DNA of 64,000 bases, taken from assembly GCF_001605895.1 (NCBI RefSeq), contig NZ_LUAW01000011.1:163215-227214 (forward strand), given 5' to 3'. Below, one piece after another: positions 52,199-59,891 of this stretch. Under the pieces are notes generated by a model. The model saw only the letters and a list, made by a program, of their open reading frames with translations. It was not told where the DNA came from and made no database searches. Numbering within the stretch: position 1 is the first letter of the stretch; every line of letters begins with the position of its first letter. A program made the translations under genes and the position numbers. This stretch comes from Acinetobacter pragensis (GTDB lineage: Bacteria > Pseudomonadota > Gammaproteobacteria > Pseudomonadales > Moraxellaceae).

Positions 52199-52326
52199 AT
52201 AATGAGGGCTTTCGGAACAAAACTTATAAAGAAACTGGCGGTGTTTATGGTGCTGTGCAGTATGCGTTAGAACGTACAGCACAAGCACTAAACTCAGAAA
52301 ATCACTTAAATATACTTTTCTGTTAA
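52199..52326 (+). pseudogene. Fragment of a former coding region
   Basis: An open frame reads FRNKTYKETGGVYGAVQYAL... to TAA at 52324-52326, with no start signal. It shares TATGGTGCTGTG with the region just after the endolysin. Probably the remainder of a phage gene joined to the holin remnant by deletion. Confidence 0.4.
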
Positions 52327-52356
52327 CACGTATTTTCTAATCATATTAAGAAAAGT

Positions 52357-53511
52357 TTAAGACCAGCCTTGTTGACGATTACGTATGTAAGGCAGAAGAG
52401 AAGCCAATGCTAATACAGCCAATACAGCACCAATCCATAAGCCTGAACGTAAGCCATAACCATTTGTAATCGCTAAACCGCCAATATATGAGCCGCCGCC
52501 TAAACCAATGTTAATTACCGATGTATGTACCGCATTGACCATAGGCCCAGGATGGGCAACACTGACAATTCTCGCCATCATTGCTGGATTCATTGGAACA
52601 CCTGATAAACCAATTAAGATTATTGCGATGATTGCCACCGTTTTATATTCGGCAAAGATTGCAAAAGCGAACAAGGCTATAGTTAATACGGTTAGTCCAA
52701 TGAGCATAATGTTAAGGCTGTGATCATGTGCTAAACGACCAGTGATCGTGTTACCTACAATATTTGCAAAACCAAATGCCATCAAAATAAATGGCACAAC
52801 TTGCATGCTGAAACCAGTAATATCGACCAAAACAGGGACAAAATAACTAAATGCTGCAAAGCTTGCACCTAGAATCAAGCAGCTGGTTGCACAGGCTTTC
52901 CAGTACGCTTTATTTTTAAAGGCTTTGATCTCATCTTCCATTTTGAGCTGTCCACTGCCAGTTACTTCAGGTAAAAGACGTACTAGAGCGATGAGGCATA
53001 CAAATACCAATACAGCGACTAAACCAAAAGTGATACGCCAGCCCCATTGTTGATCAATTATGGTCGCAAGAGGGACACCAAATACATTGGAAATCATAAA
53101 ACCACCAATCACAATCGCTGCTGCGCGAGGGCGGTTATGATTTGGAACCATGGCCATACTTATGGCAAGTGAAAGGCTTAAGCAGCCAGCACATAAGACA
53201 CCAGTGACAAGACGGATGACGATCAAAACAGCATGACTGGAAGTAAATGCGCTAAGACCTTGAATCACCACATAGAGTGCTAAAAGAATCAGTAAGACTT
53301 TGCGATATTGAACTTTATATTTGAGGAAAAAGTAGGTGAGAACAGGCCCACCTAACATGACACCAAAGGCATAGTATGAAATTAAATGTCCAACGTCACC
53401 TACACTAATTCCAAAGGCATGGGATAAAGTGGCGGTCATACCAGCGACCATCAATTCTGCTGTACCAATTGAAAAAATCGCCAGACCTAATATATATACT
53501 GCTAACGGCAT
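52357..53511 (-). CDS. MFS efflux transporter (DHA1 type)
   Basis: Codes for 384 residues with twelve predicted hydrophobic segments. The N-terminus AVYILGLAIFSIGTAELMVAG and GVMLGGPVLTYF follow the AraJ/sugar-efflux and chloramphenicol-resistance branch of the major facilitator superfamily, proton-driven drug or metabolite exporters. The TetR-type gene 77 bases upstream on the same strand is the likely regulator. Substrate unknown. Confidence 0.85.
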   Translation of the reverse strand: MPLAVYILGLAIFSIGTAELMVAGMTATLSHAFGISVGDVGHLISYYAFGVMLGGPVLTYFFLKYKVQYRKVLLILLALYVVIQGLSAFTSSHAVLIVIRLVTGVLCAGCLSLSLAISMAMVPNHNRPRAAAIVIGGFMISNVFGVPLATIIDQQWGWRITFGLVAVLVFVCLIALVRLLPEVTGSGQLKMEDEIKAFKNKAYWKACATSCLILGASFAAFSYFVPVLVDITGFSMQVVPFILMAFGFANIVGNTITGRLAHDHSLNIMLIGLTVLTIALFAFAIFAEYKTVAIIAIILIGLSGVPMNPAMMARIVSVAHPGPMVNAVHTSVINIGLGGGSYIGGLAITNGYGLRSGLWIGAVLAVLALASLLPYIRNRQQGWS

Positions 53512-53588
53512 TTTTTTAACACATTCCTATTTATTTAACGATCATTACAAAATTAAAGGGTTTAATTTCTTTTGCACTGGTGATGTAA

Positions 53589-54191
53589 TTACAAGTTGGC
53601 TAAGAGGCCATTAACTACATCTTCCAGAAAGCTTTTATCTGAAATATTTTTGTTCAGTACACGCAAGCCGTAGTAACCAGCTAAAAAGCTTCGAGCCATT
53701 TCAAGGGCTGAAGCTTTGCTGCTGAATTCCCCATTTGCTTGTCCTTCGACAAATACTGCGATGAGAGATTTCTCTAGGCGTTGTCGATACTCTTGATTCA
53801 GATTTGCGACGACCGGATCTTTATCTCCCATTTCTAAAGCGGAGAATAAGACCATTGCTTCGTGCTTTTCTGATTGTGAAAGATCCTCGGCAATCCCCCA
53901 AAGCAAGAGGGATCGTAATCGATCTTTGAGCAGTCCTGACTGTGTCAGGATAGATAATTGAGCAGCCATAGTTTGTTCATGGCTACGTAATAAAGCTTGT
54001 TCATATAAGGCTTGTTTGCTGCCGAAAGCGTTATATAAACTTCCTCTTCCTAAGCCTGTGCTATCACATAAATTTTGCGCAGAAGTGCCTGCATACCCAT
54101 TGGTACTAAAGACAGCTACGGCTGCATCAATGATCTCTTTATCTTCAAACTGTCTAGGACGGCCTGGATAATTAGATTTTTCATCACTCAT
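53589..54191 (-). CDS. TetR-family transcriptional regulator
   Basis: Codes for 200 residues. The N-terminal helix-turn-helix is clear: IIDAAVAVFSTNGYAGTSAQ, then GLGRGSLYNAFGSKQALYEQ, the TetR signature. The helical remainder binds an unknown ligand. It precedes the MFS transporter on the same strand and probably controls it and itself. Confidence 0.9.
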   Translation of the reverse strand: MSDEKSNYPGRPRQFEDKEIIDAAVAVFSTNGYAGTSAQNLCDSTGLGRGSLYNAFGSKQALYEQALLRSHEQTMAAQLSILTQSGLLKDRLRSLLLWGIAEDLSQSEKHEAMVLFSALEMGDKDPVVANLNQEYRQRLEKSLIAVFVEGQANGEFSSKASALEMARSFLAGYYGLRVLNKNISDKSFLEDVVNGLLANL

Positions 54192-54360
54192 GGATAAGCC
54201 CGAGAGGGGTAAGCTGAGGTGGTATACTAGGTATTATGGAACGATTTGTCAAATATTAAGTCAGTGCTTAGAATTCTTATTTATGAAGAAAAATAAGATA
54301 TTTATAATGGGTATTATGCAAAATGCTTGAAATTTACTCACAAGCATCAATATTTTATAT

Positions 54361-54397
54361 GAAACCATGACGGGGTTCAGCGCACTGTCATGGTTTC
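54361..54397. repeat. Inverted repeat of 11-base perfect arms
   Basis: GAAACCATGAC (54361-54371) and GTCATGGTTTC (54387-54397) with a 15-base spacer. No T tract follows, so it is more like an operator for the antitoxin gene 40 bases downstream than a terminator. Confidence 0.5.
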
Positions 54398-54437
54398 ATT
54401 TCGATTATGTCAGCAAGCCAGAAAATGAAGATGATTT

Positions 54438-54758
54438 GTGAATACACTTGTTGAAGCCTTGGATGAGCTTTTAGATACCGTTGGTGATGATGAGTCACAT
54501 CCTTTAATGGGGCTTATTCATCAGCTGGGCGATTTAGTTTCTGCGTATGAAAACGAACATTTACCTATGCCCAAAGGCGATGGCCGAGCGGCTTTAGCTT
54601 TTTTGATGGCGCAGCACGGTTTGGGTCAGTCTGATTTACCAGAAGTCGCAACCCAATCTGTTATCTCAGAAATTTTAAGCGGTAAACGCCAATTGAACAT
54701 TCGTCATATTAAAGCGCTATCTGAGCGGTTCAATGTCTCCGCAGATACTTTTTTCTAA
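54438..54758 (+). CDS. HigA-type antitoxin without a toxin partner
   Basis: Codes for 106 residues from an alternative start (GTG 54438, preceded by GAAGATG). The C-terminal Cro-type helix-turn-helix (VATQSVISEILSGKRQLNIR; LSERFNVSADTFF) and acidic N-terminal half are those of HigA-like antitoxins. No full toxin gene is adjacent. Just upstream the frame ...FHFDYVSKPENEDDL ends in TGA overlapping the GTG, which may be the tail of a lost toxin. Confidence 0.75.
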   Translation: MNTLVEALDELLDTVGDDESHPLMGLIHQLGDLVSAYENEHLPMPKGDGRAALAFLMAQHGLGQSDLPEVATQSVISEILSGKRQLNIRHIKALSERFNVSADTFF

Positions 54759-54794
54759 AAGGTAGAGTGCCGTGTGGCATTATATTTGAGTTTA

Positions 54795-55418
54795 TTAAGA
54801 TGATTCAACGAGTAGCATAGCTTTTACTTCACTAATAGTAAAAGCGGGCTTTCTTCGATGGATTATGTAATGACAATTGGGGCAAACAGGGGCTAAGTCA
54901 TCCTTTGGATTTACAACGTATTCTTTTTTAATTGAACTGATTTCGATTAAGTGATGTACATGAATGCATTCTTTACCAATTTCTCCGTATGTTTTTTCAA
55001 AATCAAATGAACAAACAGCACAAGTATAACCATGTATTTCTAAACATTTTTTACGTGCTTTTTTATTTCTCTCGTACGCATTAATTGTGACTGTTTTAGT
55101 AGAACCTTCGGTTAATCCATCTGAAAACTTTTCTTCATACTCTTCAGGTGGGAGAGTTTCCGTTATTTGTAGACGCCAATTTCCTCTACCAGCAGTTATG
55201 GGTTTTTCAATTAGGCCTTCTTGAACTAGATCTTGATGGGCCCAGCGGATTTTATTTTGATAAATGGGACGCCCTTTTTTTTCTTCACTCAGCTCTGAAG
55301 GGCTTAGAGCCCATAGACTTGAAAAAAAACTATAAGCAATTTCAGGGGTAATTGAACCTCTCTCAGAAATTAGAGTGATTAATTGCTCTTTAATAATTTT
55401 GCGATTTGGAACGGGCAT
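54795..55418 (-). CDS. HNH endonuclease with winged N-terminus
   Basis: Codes for 207 residues. Residues 1-90 read as an Mrr-N-like winged helix (ISERGSITPEIAYSFFSSLW; IYQNKIRWAHQDLVQEGLI). The C-terminal part has the HNH core: CAVCSFDF, then CIHVHHLIE and DDLAPVCPNCHYIIHR, with two Cys pairs binding zinc. This two-part build is found in type IV-like restriction enzymes that cut modified DNA, so an anti-phage role is plausible. Confidence 0.8.
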   Translation of the reverse strand: MPVPNRKIIKEQLITLISERGSITPEIAYSFFSSLWALSPSELSEEKKGRPIYQNKIRWAHQDLVQEGLIEKPITAGRGNWRLQITETLPPEEYEEKFSDGLTEGSTKTVTINAYERNKKARKKCLEIHGYTCAVCSFDFEKTYGEIGKECIHVHHLIEISSIKKEYVVNPKDDLAPVCPNCHYIIHRRKPAFTISEVKAMLLVESS

Positions 55419-55463
55419 TTTTTGAACCTAGATCTAACTGTTTAAAATAAAAAAGATAAGAGT

Positions 55464-55685
55464 TTATTTCTTCTTCTTCGGGCACTTCTTGCCATTTCCA
55501 CCCGGCAAGCAATCACATGCTTGACCATCACCGTCGCGGTCTAAACTTTTCCAGCCTGTCTGTCCTGATTTCTTCCTTTGCTCATACCATTTCTGTGCTT
55601 GCTGCTGAGTACTAAAGTCAGCACACTTTTTTGCATAAACTTGGATGGAAGTGAACCCCAAAACTAAAATAAGTAAAAATTTCAT
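55464..55685 (-). CDS. Secreted excalibur-domain protein
   Basis: Codes for 73 residues. A short signal peptide (MKFLLILVLGFTSIQVYA) precedes KKCADF and the excalibur calcium-binding motif DRDGDGQACDCLP, with the D-x-D-x-D-G-x-x-C pattern intact, and a lysine-rich end. Such proteins sit in the periplasm or outside and are often linked to nucleases. It lies 45 bases after the HNH gene on the same strand. Confidence 0.88.
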   Translation of the reverse strand: MKFLLILVLGFTSIQVYAKKCADFSTQQQAQKWYEQRKKSGQTGWKSLDRDGDGQACDCLPGGNGKKCPKKKK

Positions 55686-55833
55686 AAATTATTTTAAAGT
55701 CAAAACATTAGCCGAAGTCTAACAACTCTCAGCTTGTTTGCTCAATGAATCTAGTTAGAAAGTATTATAAAATTTAGTTTGGTTGACAAAACTTTAAAAT
55801 AGTCCTAAATCAAACTTTTATTTTATAAAAAAC

Positions 55834-56499
55834 ATGATAATGGAAAATTTATTAAAAATTGGTGGGTTGTTGGCAGTTCTCGTTGTACCGATATTTTTGG
55901 CGCATTTGAACAATAGATTGGCACATCTAAAACATTCAAAAGATAGCAAAGCTGAGGCTTTGAAATTAGCAGATGAGTTTGAATCTTCTGAGCTAGAAAA
56001 GCGTTCAAATTTGTATAAGGATAGGCTAGCCAAATCACTTTTTAACAATGAAGCACTTACATATAGTGAGGCTAAATTCTTTACCAAGTATGAAAATGCA
56101 GATATGTGGGTAGGCGAATACGTAAAAGTAAGGAATAGGTTGAAACGTGAAAGGGATGAAGACGGTACTTTAATAGAGTTTAAAGCTAGGGCTAAGTGGT
56201 ACACGATTCTGCTATCACTGTTTGGGTATATCGCTTTTGCTTTTGTAGGATTAATCCCTTTTTATAAAGCTCAGAAGTATATGGATTGGATACTAAGCTA
56301 CTACGATAAAGGAATGCTATTAAGTGTTTTTATCATAGTTGCATTGCATGCAATATGTTTAGCTGCTGCATTTTTATGCCTAAAATATGTTGAGAGGTGT
56401 GCTGATGCGGGTATATTTATGAATGACTTTTATAAATATGCTTTTAAGGTAGAGAATATTGAAGAACAGGATATTGGTGAAATAGATAAGGTTGCATAG
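55834..56499 (+). CDS. Membrane protein, three hydrophobic segments
   Basis: Codes for 221 residues. Segments at about 6-22, 128-148 and 167-190 are hydrophobic; residues 25-110 are a charged, helical cytoplasmic domain with LKLADEFESSELEKRSNLYK. No family recognised. The only + strand gene among - strand neighbours; a hairpin follows at 56544-56560. Confidence 0.6.
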   Translation: MIMENLLKIGGLLAVLVVPIFLAHLNNRLAHLKHSKDSKAEALKLADEFESSELEKRSNLYKDRLAKSLFNNEALTYSEAKFFTKYENADMWVGEYVKVRNRLKRERDEDGTLIEFKARAKWYTILLSLFGYIAFAFVGLIPFYKAQKYMDWILSYYDKGMLLSVFIIVALHAICLAAAFLCLKYVERCADAGIFMNDFYKYAFKVENIEEQDIGEIDKVA

Positions 56500-56543
56500 A
56501 TTATAATCCCAAGCAAGCCAAGAATTCCTAAACTTGTAGAATA

Positions 56544-56562
56544 AAGCACCCGAAGGTGCTAA
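56544..56562. terminator. Hairpin between convergent genes
   Basis: AGCACC / GGTGCT short stem, with T tract better on the + strand; may serve both neighbours. Confidence 0.55.
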
Positions 56563-56565
56563 TTT

Positions 56566-57240
56566 TTACTTGCGCGTATTTATTGGGCCAAACATTCCTG
56601 AATTGATTAATAATTCCCATGTTTTCTTAATGGCTTGACCTGTTTCTTGATTTACAAATAAAGAAGATCTACGTCCATGCGGTTTACCCAATAAGTGAGG
56701 CAACATGTTGTCCCAAGTTTCGGCAAAAGTGCTTATCTTAGAAGCATCAACGGCTTTTTCTAAGATTAAAGGCATAGCTGTAGACAAGGGGATAGTTCCA
56801 TCATCGTAAAGTGGTTTACTCCATTCACACTTTACTAATACTGCAGTTGCTTGTGAGCTATAAAACTTCACTGCTAAACGTTCTGCTGTAATTAAAGCAG
56901 CATCATTCGGTATTTGTTTACGAACGGAGTCTATGACTTTTTGTCCATCATCATATGGACAGGTAATGAAACCGTGAGTAAAAAAAACAGTATGATCTAA
57001 ACCTTTATATCCACAATCTGCGTGTGGAGCGACTACTTGTCTAGTTTTCTTTTGGATATTTAGTAAAGGATGCCAATCAGGATACCAATCTATAACAGGA
57101 CCTAGATCAATAAATAAATCCTGCAGAACGCTTCTACTTTCGCTTTGTTCTTTAGTACTTAAATCATTAAGCCGAGACAGAAGATAGTTTTCAGCCCATG
57201 CTTTACCATCTTTTATCTCTTCATCTGCTCTAAAAGCCAT
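56566..57240 (-). CDS. Hypothetical soluble protein, 224 residues
   Basis: Codes for 224 residues with no membrane segment. Beta-rich centre (GYKGLDHTVFFTHGFITCPY), a helix (AERLAVKFYSSQATAVLVKC) and TWELLINSGMFGP near the end. Family unknown. Located between HNH/excalibur genes and a membrane protein in an accessory stretch, so an immunity role is possible but not shown. Confidence 0.55.
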   Translation of the reverse strand: MAFRADEEIKDGKAWAENYLLSRLNDLSTKEQSESRSVLQDLFIDLGPVIDWYPDWHPLLNIQKKTRQVVAPHADCGYKGLDHTVFFTHGFITCPYDDGQKVIDSVRKQIPNDAALITAERLAVKFYSSQATAVLVKCEWSKPLYDDGTIPLSTAMPLILEKAVDASKISTFAETWDNMLPHLLGKPHGRRSSLFVNQETGQAIKKTWELLINSGMFGPINTRK

Positions 57241-57477
57241 GTTAGCAATCTCTTAAGAATCTAAAAACACTATATTTAAACATTATGCATAAAACAATGA
57301 TTTTATGCATTAATTTTAAAATTTTTATTATCTACTTGTTCTTATTAACTTTAATTATTGACGCATTCGGTAAAGATATTTCAATATGAGCCATCTTTTT
57401 GTTTGGATAAGCACAGTATTAGACGGTATTTAGGTAATGAATGTGTGGCAATTCAAAAACAAAGAAGAGAACTAAAA

Positions 57478-57503
57478 AAAGCACCTTATGGTGCTTCTTT
57501 ATT
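57478..57503 (-). terminator. Terminator of the 291-residue membrane protein
   Basis: AAGCACC / GGTGCTT stem with T tract on the - strand, overlapping the end of the gene. Confidence 0.75.
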
Positions 57504-58361
57504 TTTTACTTCATTCTTAAATGCTTGTGCCATTGTCGTCATTGTTTCCAATGCATCTTTAGCAAAACTAACATCAGCATTCTTTAATAGGTAAGTTTCT
57601 GGCCATTTAATTTCTGAACTAAGTTGCTCCAACAAGATAGTAAAATCTTTATCACCCTTTTCAGCAGAGACAAGATATATCAGCATATATTTATCAAAAA
57701 TTGATTTAATTTTGGTTAGGTAGGTTGATGTATCAGAGAAACTTTTATACTGGCGAAGATACCATGCACTTATAAACTCAATAAATATAAATACTAATGA
57801 GGTTGAGATGATGCCATATATGTGATTAGTTTTAAATTCACCTATGTAGCTTATATATATTTGCCAAAATATGATGGCGATAATGAAATAAGTAATTCCT
57901 GTAATAAAATATAGTTTTCCATTATCAAGAAGTATCGATGCTTTCTTATCTGAATCGATACTTTTTTCTTCCAGAGTATTTACTATTTTTAAAAAATACA
58001 GCTTAAAGCTATCGAGTGAATTTAAATCAGTGAGCCTTTCTTCTTTGCCTTGTTCTACTTTACTATTGGGATTTTGATTGATCTCTCTAGAGGTATCGAT
58101 ATCACTTAAATTCTTTGTACTTCTGAAAGCAGAATATAGTTCGCTTGAGAGTAAATATAGTATGGGAATACCAAAATATATAAAAATATTGTCTTGAAAA
58201 AATAAATCGAAAGTTTTTTCTGTGTCAATTGGTGGGCTAAATAATTGATATCCAAAGTAAGAGTATAATAATAAGAATATTGAAAACATTAAAACAAATT
58301 TTTTATTTCTACTGAAAATCTTGAAAATAAAATCGGTTGCTAAATTTATTTCGCTGAACAT
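57486..58361 (-). CDS. Membrane protein, 291 residues
   Basis: ATG 58361 is chosen, with AGGG six bases before it; a TTG five codons upstream is less likely. Two hydrophobic pairs are visible: FVLMFSIFLLLYSYFGYQL with IFIYFGIPILYLLSSELY, and YFITGITYFIIAIIFWQIYI with IISTSLVFIFIEFISAW. The segment between is charged. No family recognised. Stand-alone membrane proteins of this kind occur in abortive-infection loci. Confidence 0.6.
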   Translation of the reverse strand: MFSEINLATDFIFKIFSRNKKFVLMFSIFLLLYSYFGYQLFSPPIDTEKTFDLFFQDNIFIYFGIPILYLLSSELYSAFRSTKNLSDIDTSREINQNPNSKVEQGKEERLTDLNSLDSFKLYFLKIVNTLEEKSIDSDKKASILLDNGKLYFITGITYFIIAIIFWQIYISYIGEFKTNHIYGIISTSLVFIFIEFISAWYLRQYKSFSDTSTYLTKIKSIFDKYMLIYLVSAEKGDKDFTILLEQLSSEIKWPETYLLKNADVSFAKDALETMTTMAQAFKNEVKNKEAP

Positions 58362-58436
58362 TTTTACCCTAAACAACTGTATTAAATATTTATAAAAAAT
58401 AGGTTAACTTGGTTTTACCCCAAAAACTAACCAAAG

Positions 58437-58712
58437 TTAGTTTTCATCACTTTTTTTTGAGAGTCTTTCCCCGCGCTCAATTTCTTCACTCGTAAGTCGT
58501 ATAGAGTTTTCCCCGAGCTTTTTCATAACGACAGCTAATAATTTCTCTAAAGGCACACTTTCTAGATACCCAATTTCATTTCTAAAGCTTTGCTCTAAAC
58601 GAAATACAGCCTCGGCATTGATAGACCTGCCACTTTCTTTAGCAGCATTTTCAACCTGCTGTTTAAGTTCAATTGGTACACGAAGATTAAATTGTGGATC
58701 TGTTCTAGCCAT
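58437..58712 (-). CDS. Arc-type ribbon-helix-helix repressor
   Basis: Codes for 91 residues. DPQFNLRVPIELKQQVENAA is an Arc-like N-terminal strand and helix, followed by GRSINAEAVFRLEQSF, the second helix. Arc/Mnt proteins bind tandem operators as dimers of dimers. It is transcribed away from a second, smaller ribbon-helix-helix gene across a region with three related sites, as in the immI region of phage P22. Confidence 0.85.
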   Translation of the reverse strand: MARTDPQFNLRVPIELKQQVENAAKESGRSINAEAVFRLEQSFRNEIGYLESVPLEKLLAVVMKKLGENSIRLTSEEIERGERLSKKSDEN

Positions 58713-58749
58713 CAGAATGAAGCCTAAATAAATTTTAGTAAGAATATGC

Positions 58750-58799
58750 TAGTACGGTGCTTGACTTCAATATTAGCACGGTATTAGTATTAGCACTGT
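58750..58799. promoter_or_regulatory. Divergent operator-promoter with three TAG[CT]AC[GT]GT sites
   Basis: TAGTACGGT (58750-58758), TAGCACGGT (58774-58782) and TAGCACTGT (58791-58799). TTGACT at 58761-58766 is a good -35 for the + strand gene, with TTAGTA/TAGTAT near 58784-58790 as -10. The sites overlap this promoter, so binding would repress it. Confidence 0.7.
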
Positions 58800-58822
58800 G
58801 ATATCAATAAAGAGTTTCTTAA

Positions 58823-58972
58823 ATGTCGAGACAAGATAGACAATTGAATATTCGAATACCCCATAAATTGATAGCAGAGCTAAAGAAAAATGCGGAAGTA
58901 AACAAAAGATCTATGACAGCTCAACTAAATTTTATTATTGAAGAATGGTTGAAAAATCAGCCTAATAGCTAA
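58823..58972 (+). CDS. Small Arc-type repressor, 49 residues
   Basis: Codes for 49 residues: RQLNIRIPHKLIAELKKNAE then KRSMTAQLNFIIEEWLK. This is nearly the minimal ribbon-helix-helix size, like P22 Arc (53 residues). It lies upstream of the antirepressor gene on the same strand and probably represses it. Confidence 0.82.
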   Translation: MSRQDRQLNIRIPHKLIAELKKNAEVNKRSMTAQLNFIIEEWLKNQPNS

Positions 58973-58981
58973 CACAAATAA

Positions 58982-59020
58982 TGAAGCCCCTTAATCTTGG
59001 CGGACCAGGGGCTTCTGTCT
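58982..59020 (+). terminator. Hairpin between the Arc-like and antirepressor genes
   Basis: AAGCCCC and GGGGCTT pair across a 20-base loop, followed by a T-poor tail (CTGTCT). It may attenuate antirepressor expression. Confidence 0.45.
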
Positions 59021-59038
59021 AAACCTTGGAGTAAAGAC

Positions 59039-59848
59039 ATGAATAGTCTAGCATTAACATTTAATGAAGTGAACTTGAAACCATTATTAGTGAATAATAG
59101 TCAAGTTTGGATAGGGGTAACCCAAATTGGGTTAGCCTTAGGATATGCCAATCCCGAAACAGCTATAACGAAAATTTTTAATCGTAAGTCTGATGAATTT
59201 ACTTCTGATATGACACGTCTAGTTGAAGTGCAGACGAATGGTGGGGTTCAGCAAATTAGAGCTTTCTCTTTACGTGGTTGCCATCTCATTACATTCTTTG
59301 CCCGCACACCAGTCGCCAAAGAGTTCCGCAAATGGGTACTCGACGTACTGGAAAAAGAAGTCTTGCAACAACAAATCGACACTCGAGTAAAAATCAACGC
59401 AGAACAACAAGCCTTACTCAAAGAAATTGTCGACCGACGTTGTGAGGGCAGCACAAAGAAACGCACTGAACTCTGGGCTAGACATAACAAGCACTTTCGC
59501 ATCCCACGTTATAGCGAACTCTTGGCCATGCATTTCCAAGATGCTGTGGACTACCTAGAAACCATGCAAATCAAAGCAAAAGGGGATATTCATATAGATG
59601 AAAGCCAATCTATAGAAATGCTTTGTGGCCATGCTCGGCTATTTCAGGCTTGGTGGAACACCCATAGCCCGGCATTCGCCAAACTTAACCCACAGCTCGT
59701 TTATATGCTGCACGACAATATGTTCTCTATGAGCTATGCCATATCGGACGTATGCAAAAAATATGGCATCAAAGTACCAAGTTATGACTATGACCACATG
59801 TTCGAACTAAAAACACTGCCGCATGAACGATATAGATTGCTGAAATAA
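59039..59848 (+). CDS. Bro-N/ORF6C antirepressor
   Basis: Codes for 269 residues from ATG 59039 (GGAG twelve bases upstream). Residues 10-110 form a Bro-N domain (VWIGVTQIGLALGYANPETA; FSLRGCHLITFFARTPVAKE; FRKWVLDVLEKEVLQQQ), the remainder an ORF6C-like helical domain. Phage antirepressors of this class inactivate repressors and so promote induction. With two Arc-type genes beside it this is an immI-like switch. Terminator follows. Confidence 0.88.
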   Translation: MNSLALTFNEVNLKPLLVNNSQVWIGVTQIGLALGYANPETAITKIFNRKSDEFTSDMTRLVEVQTNGGVQQIRAFSLRGCHLITFFARTPVAKEFRKWVLDVLEKEVLQQQIDTRVKINAEQQALLKEIVDRRCEGSTKKRTELWARHNKHFRIPRYSELLAMHFQDAVDYLETMQIKAKGDIHIDESQSIEMLCGHARLFQAWWNTHSPAFAKLNPQLVYMLHDNMFSMSYAISDVCKKYGIKVPSYDYDHMFELKTLPHERYRLLK

Positions 59849-59878
59849 AAAAAGCCGCCCATTTGGGCGGTTTTTTTT
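59849..59878. terminator. Terminator between antirepressor and katE
   Basis: AAAGCCGCCC / GGGCGGTTTT stem with eight T. Confidence 0.88.
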
Positions 59879-59891
59879 ACTGCTTGTTAAA

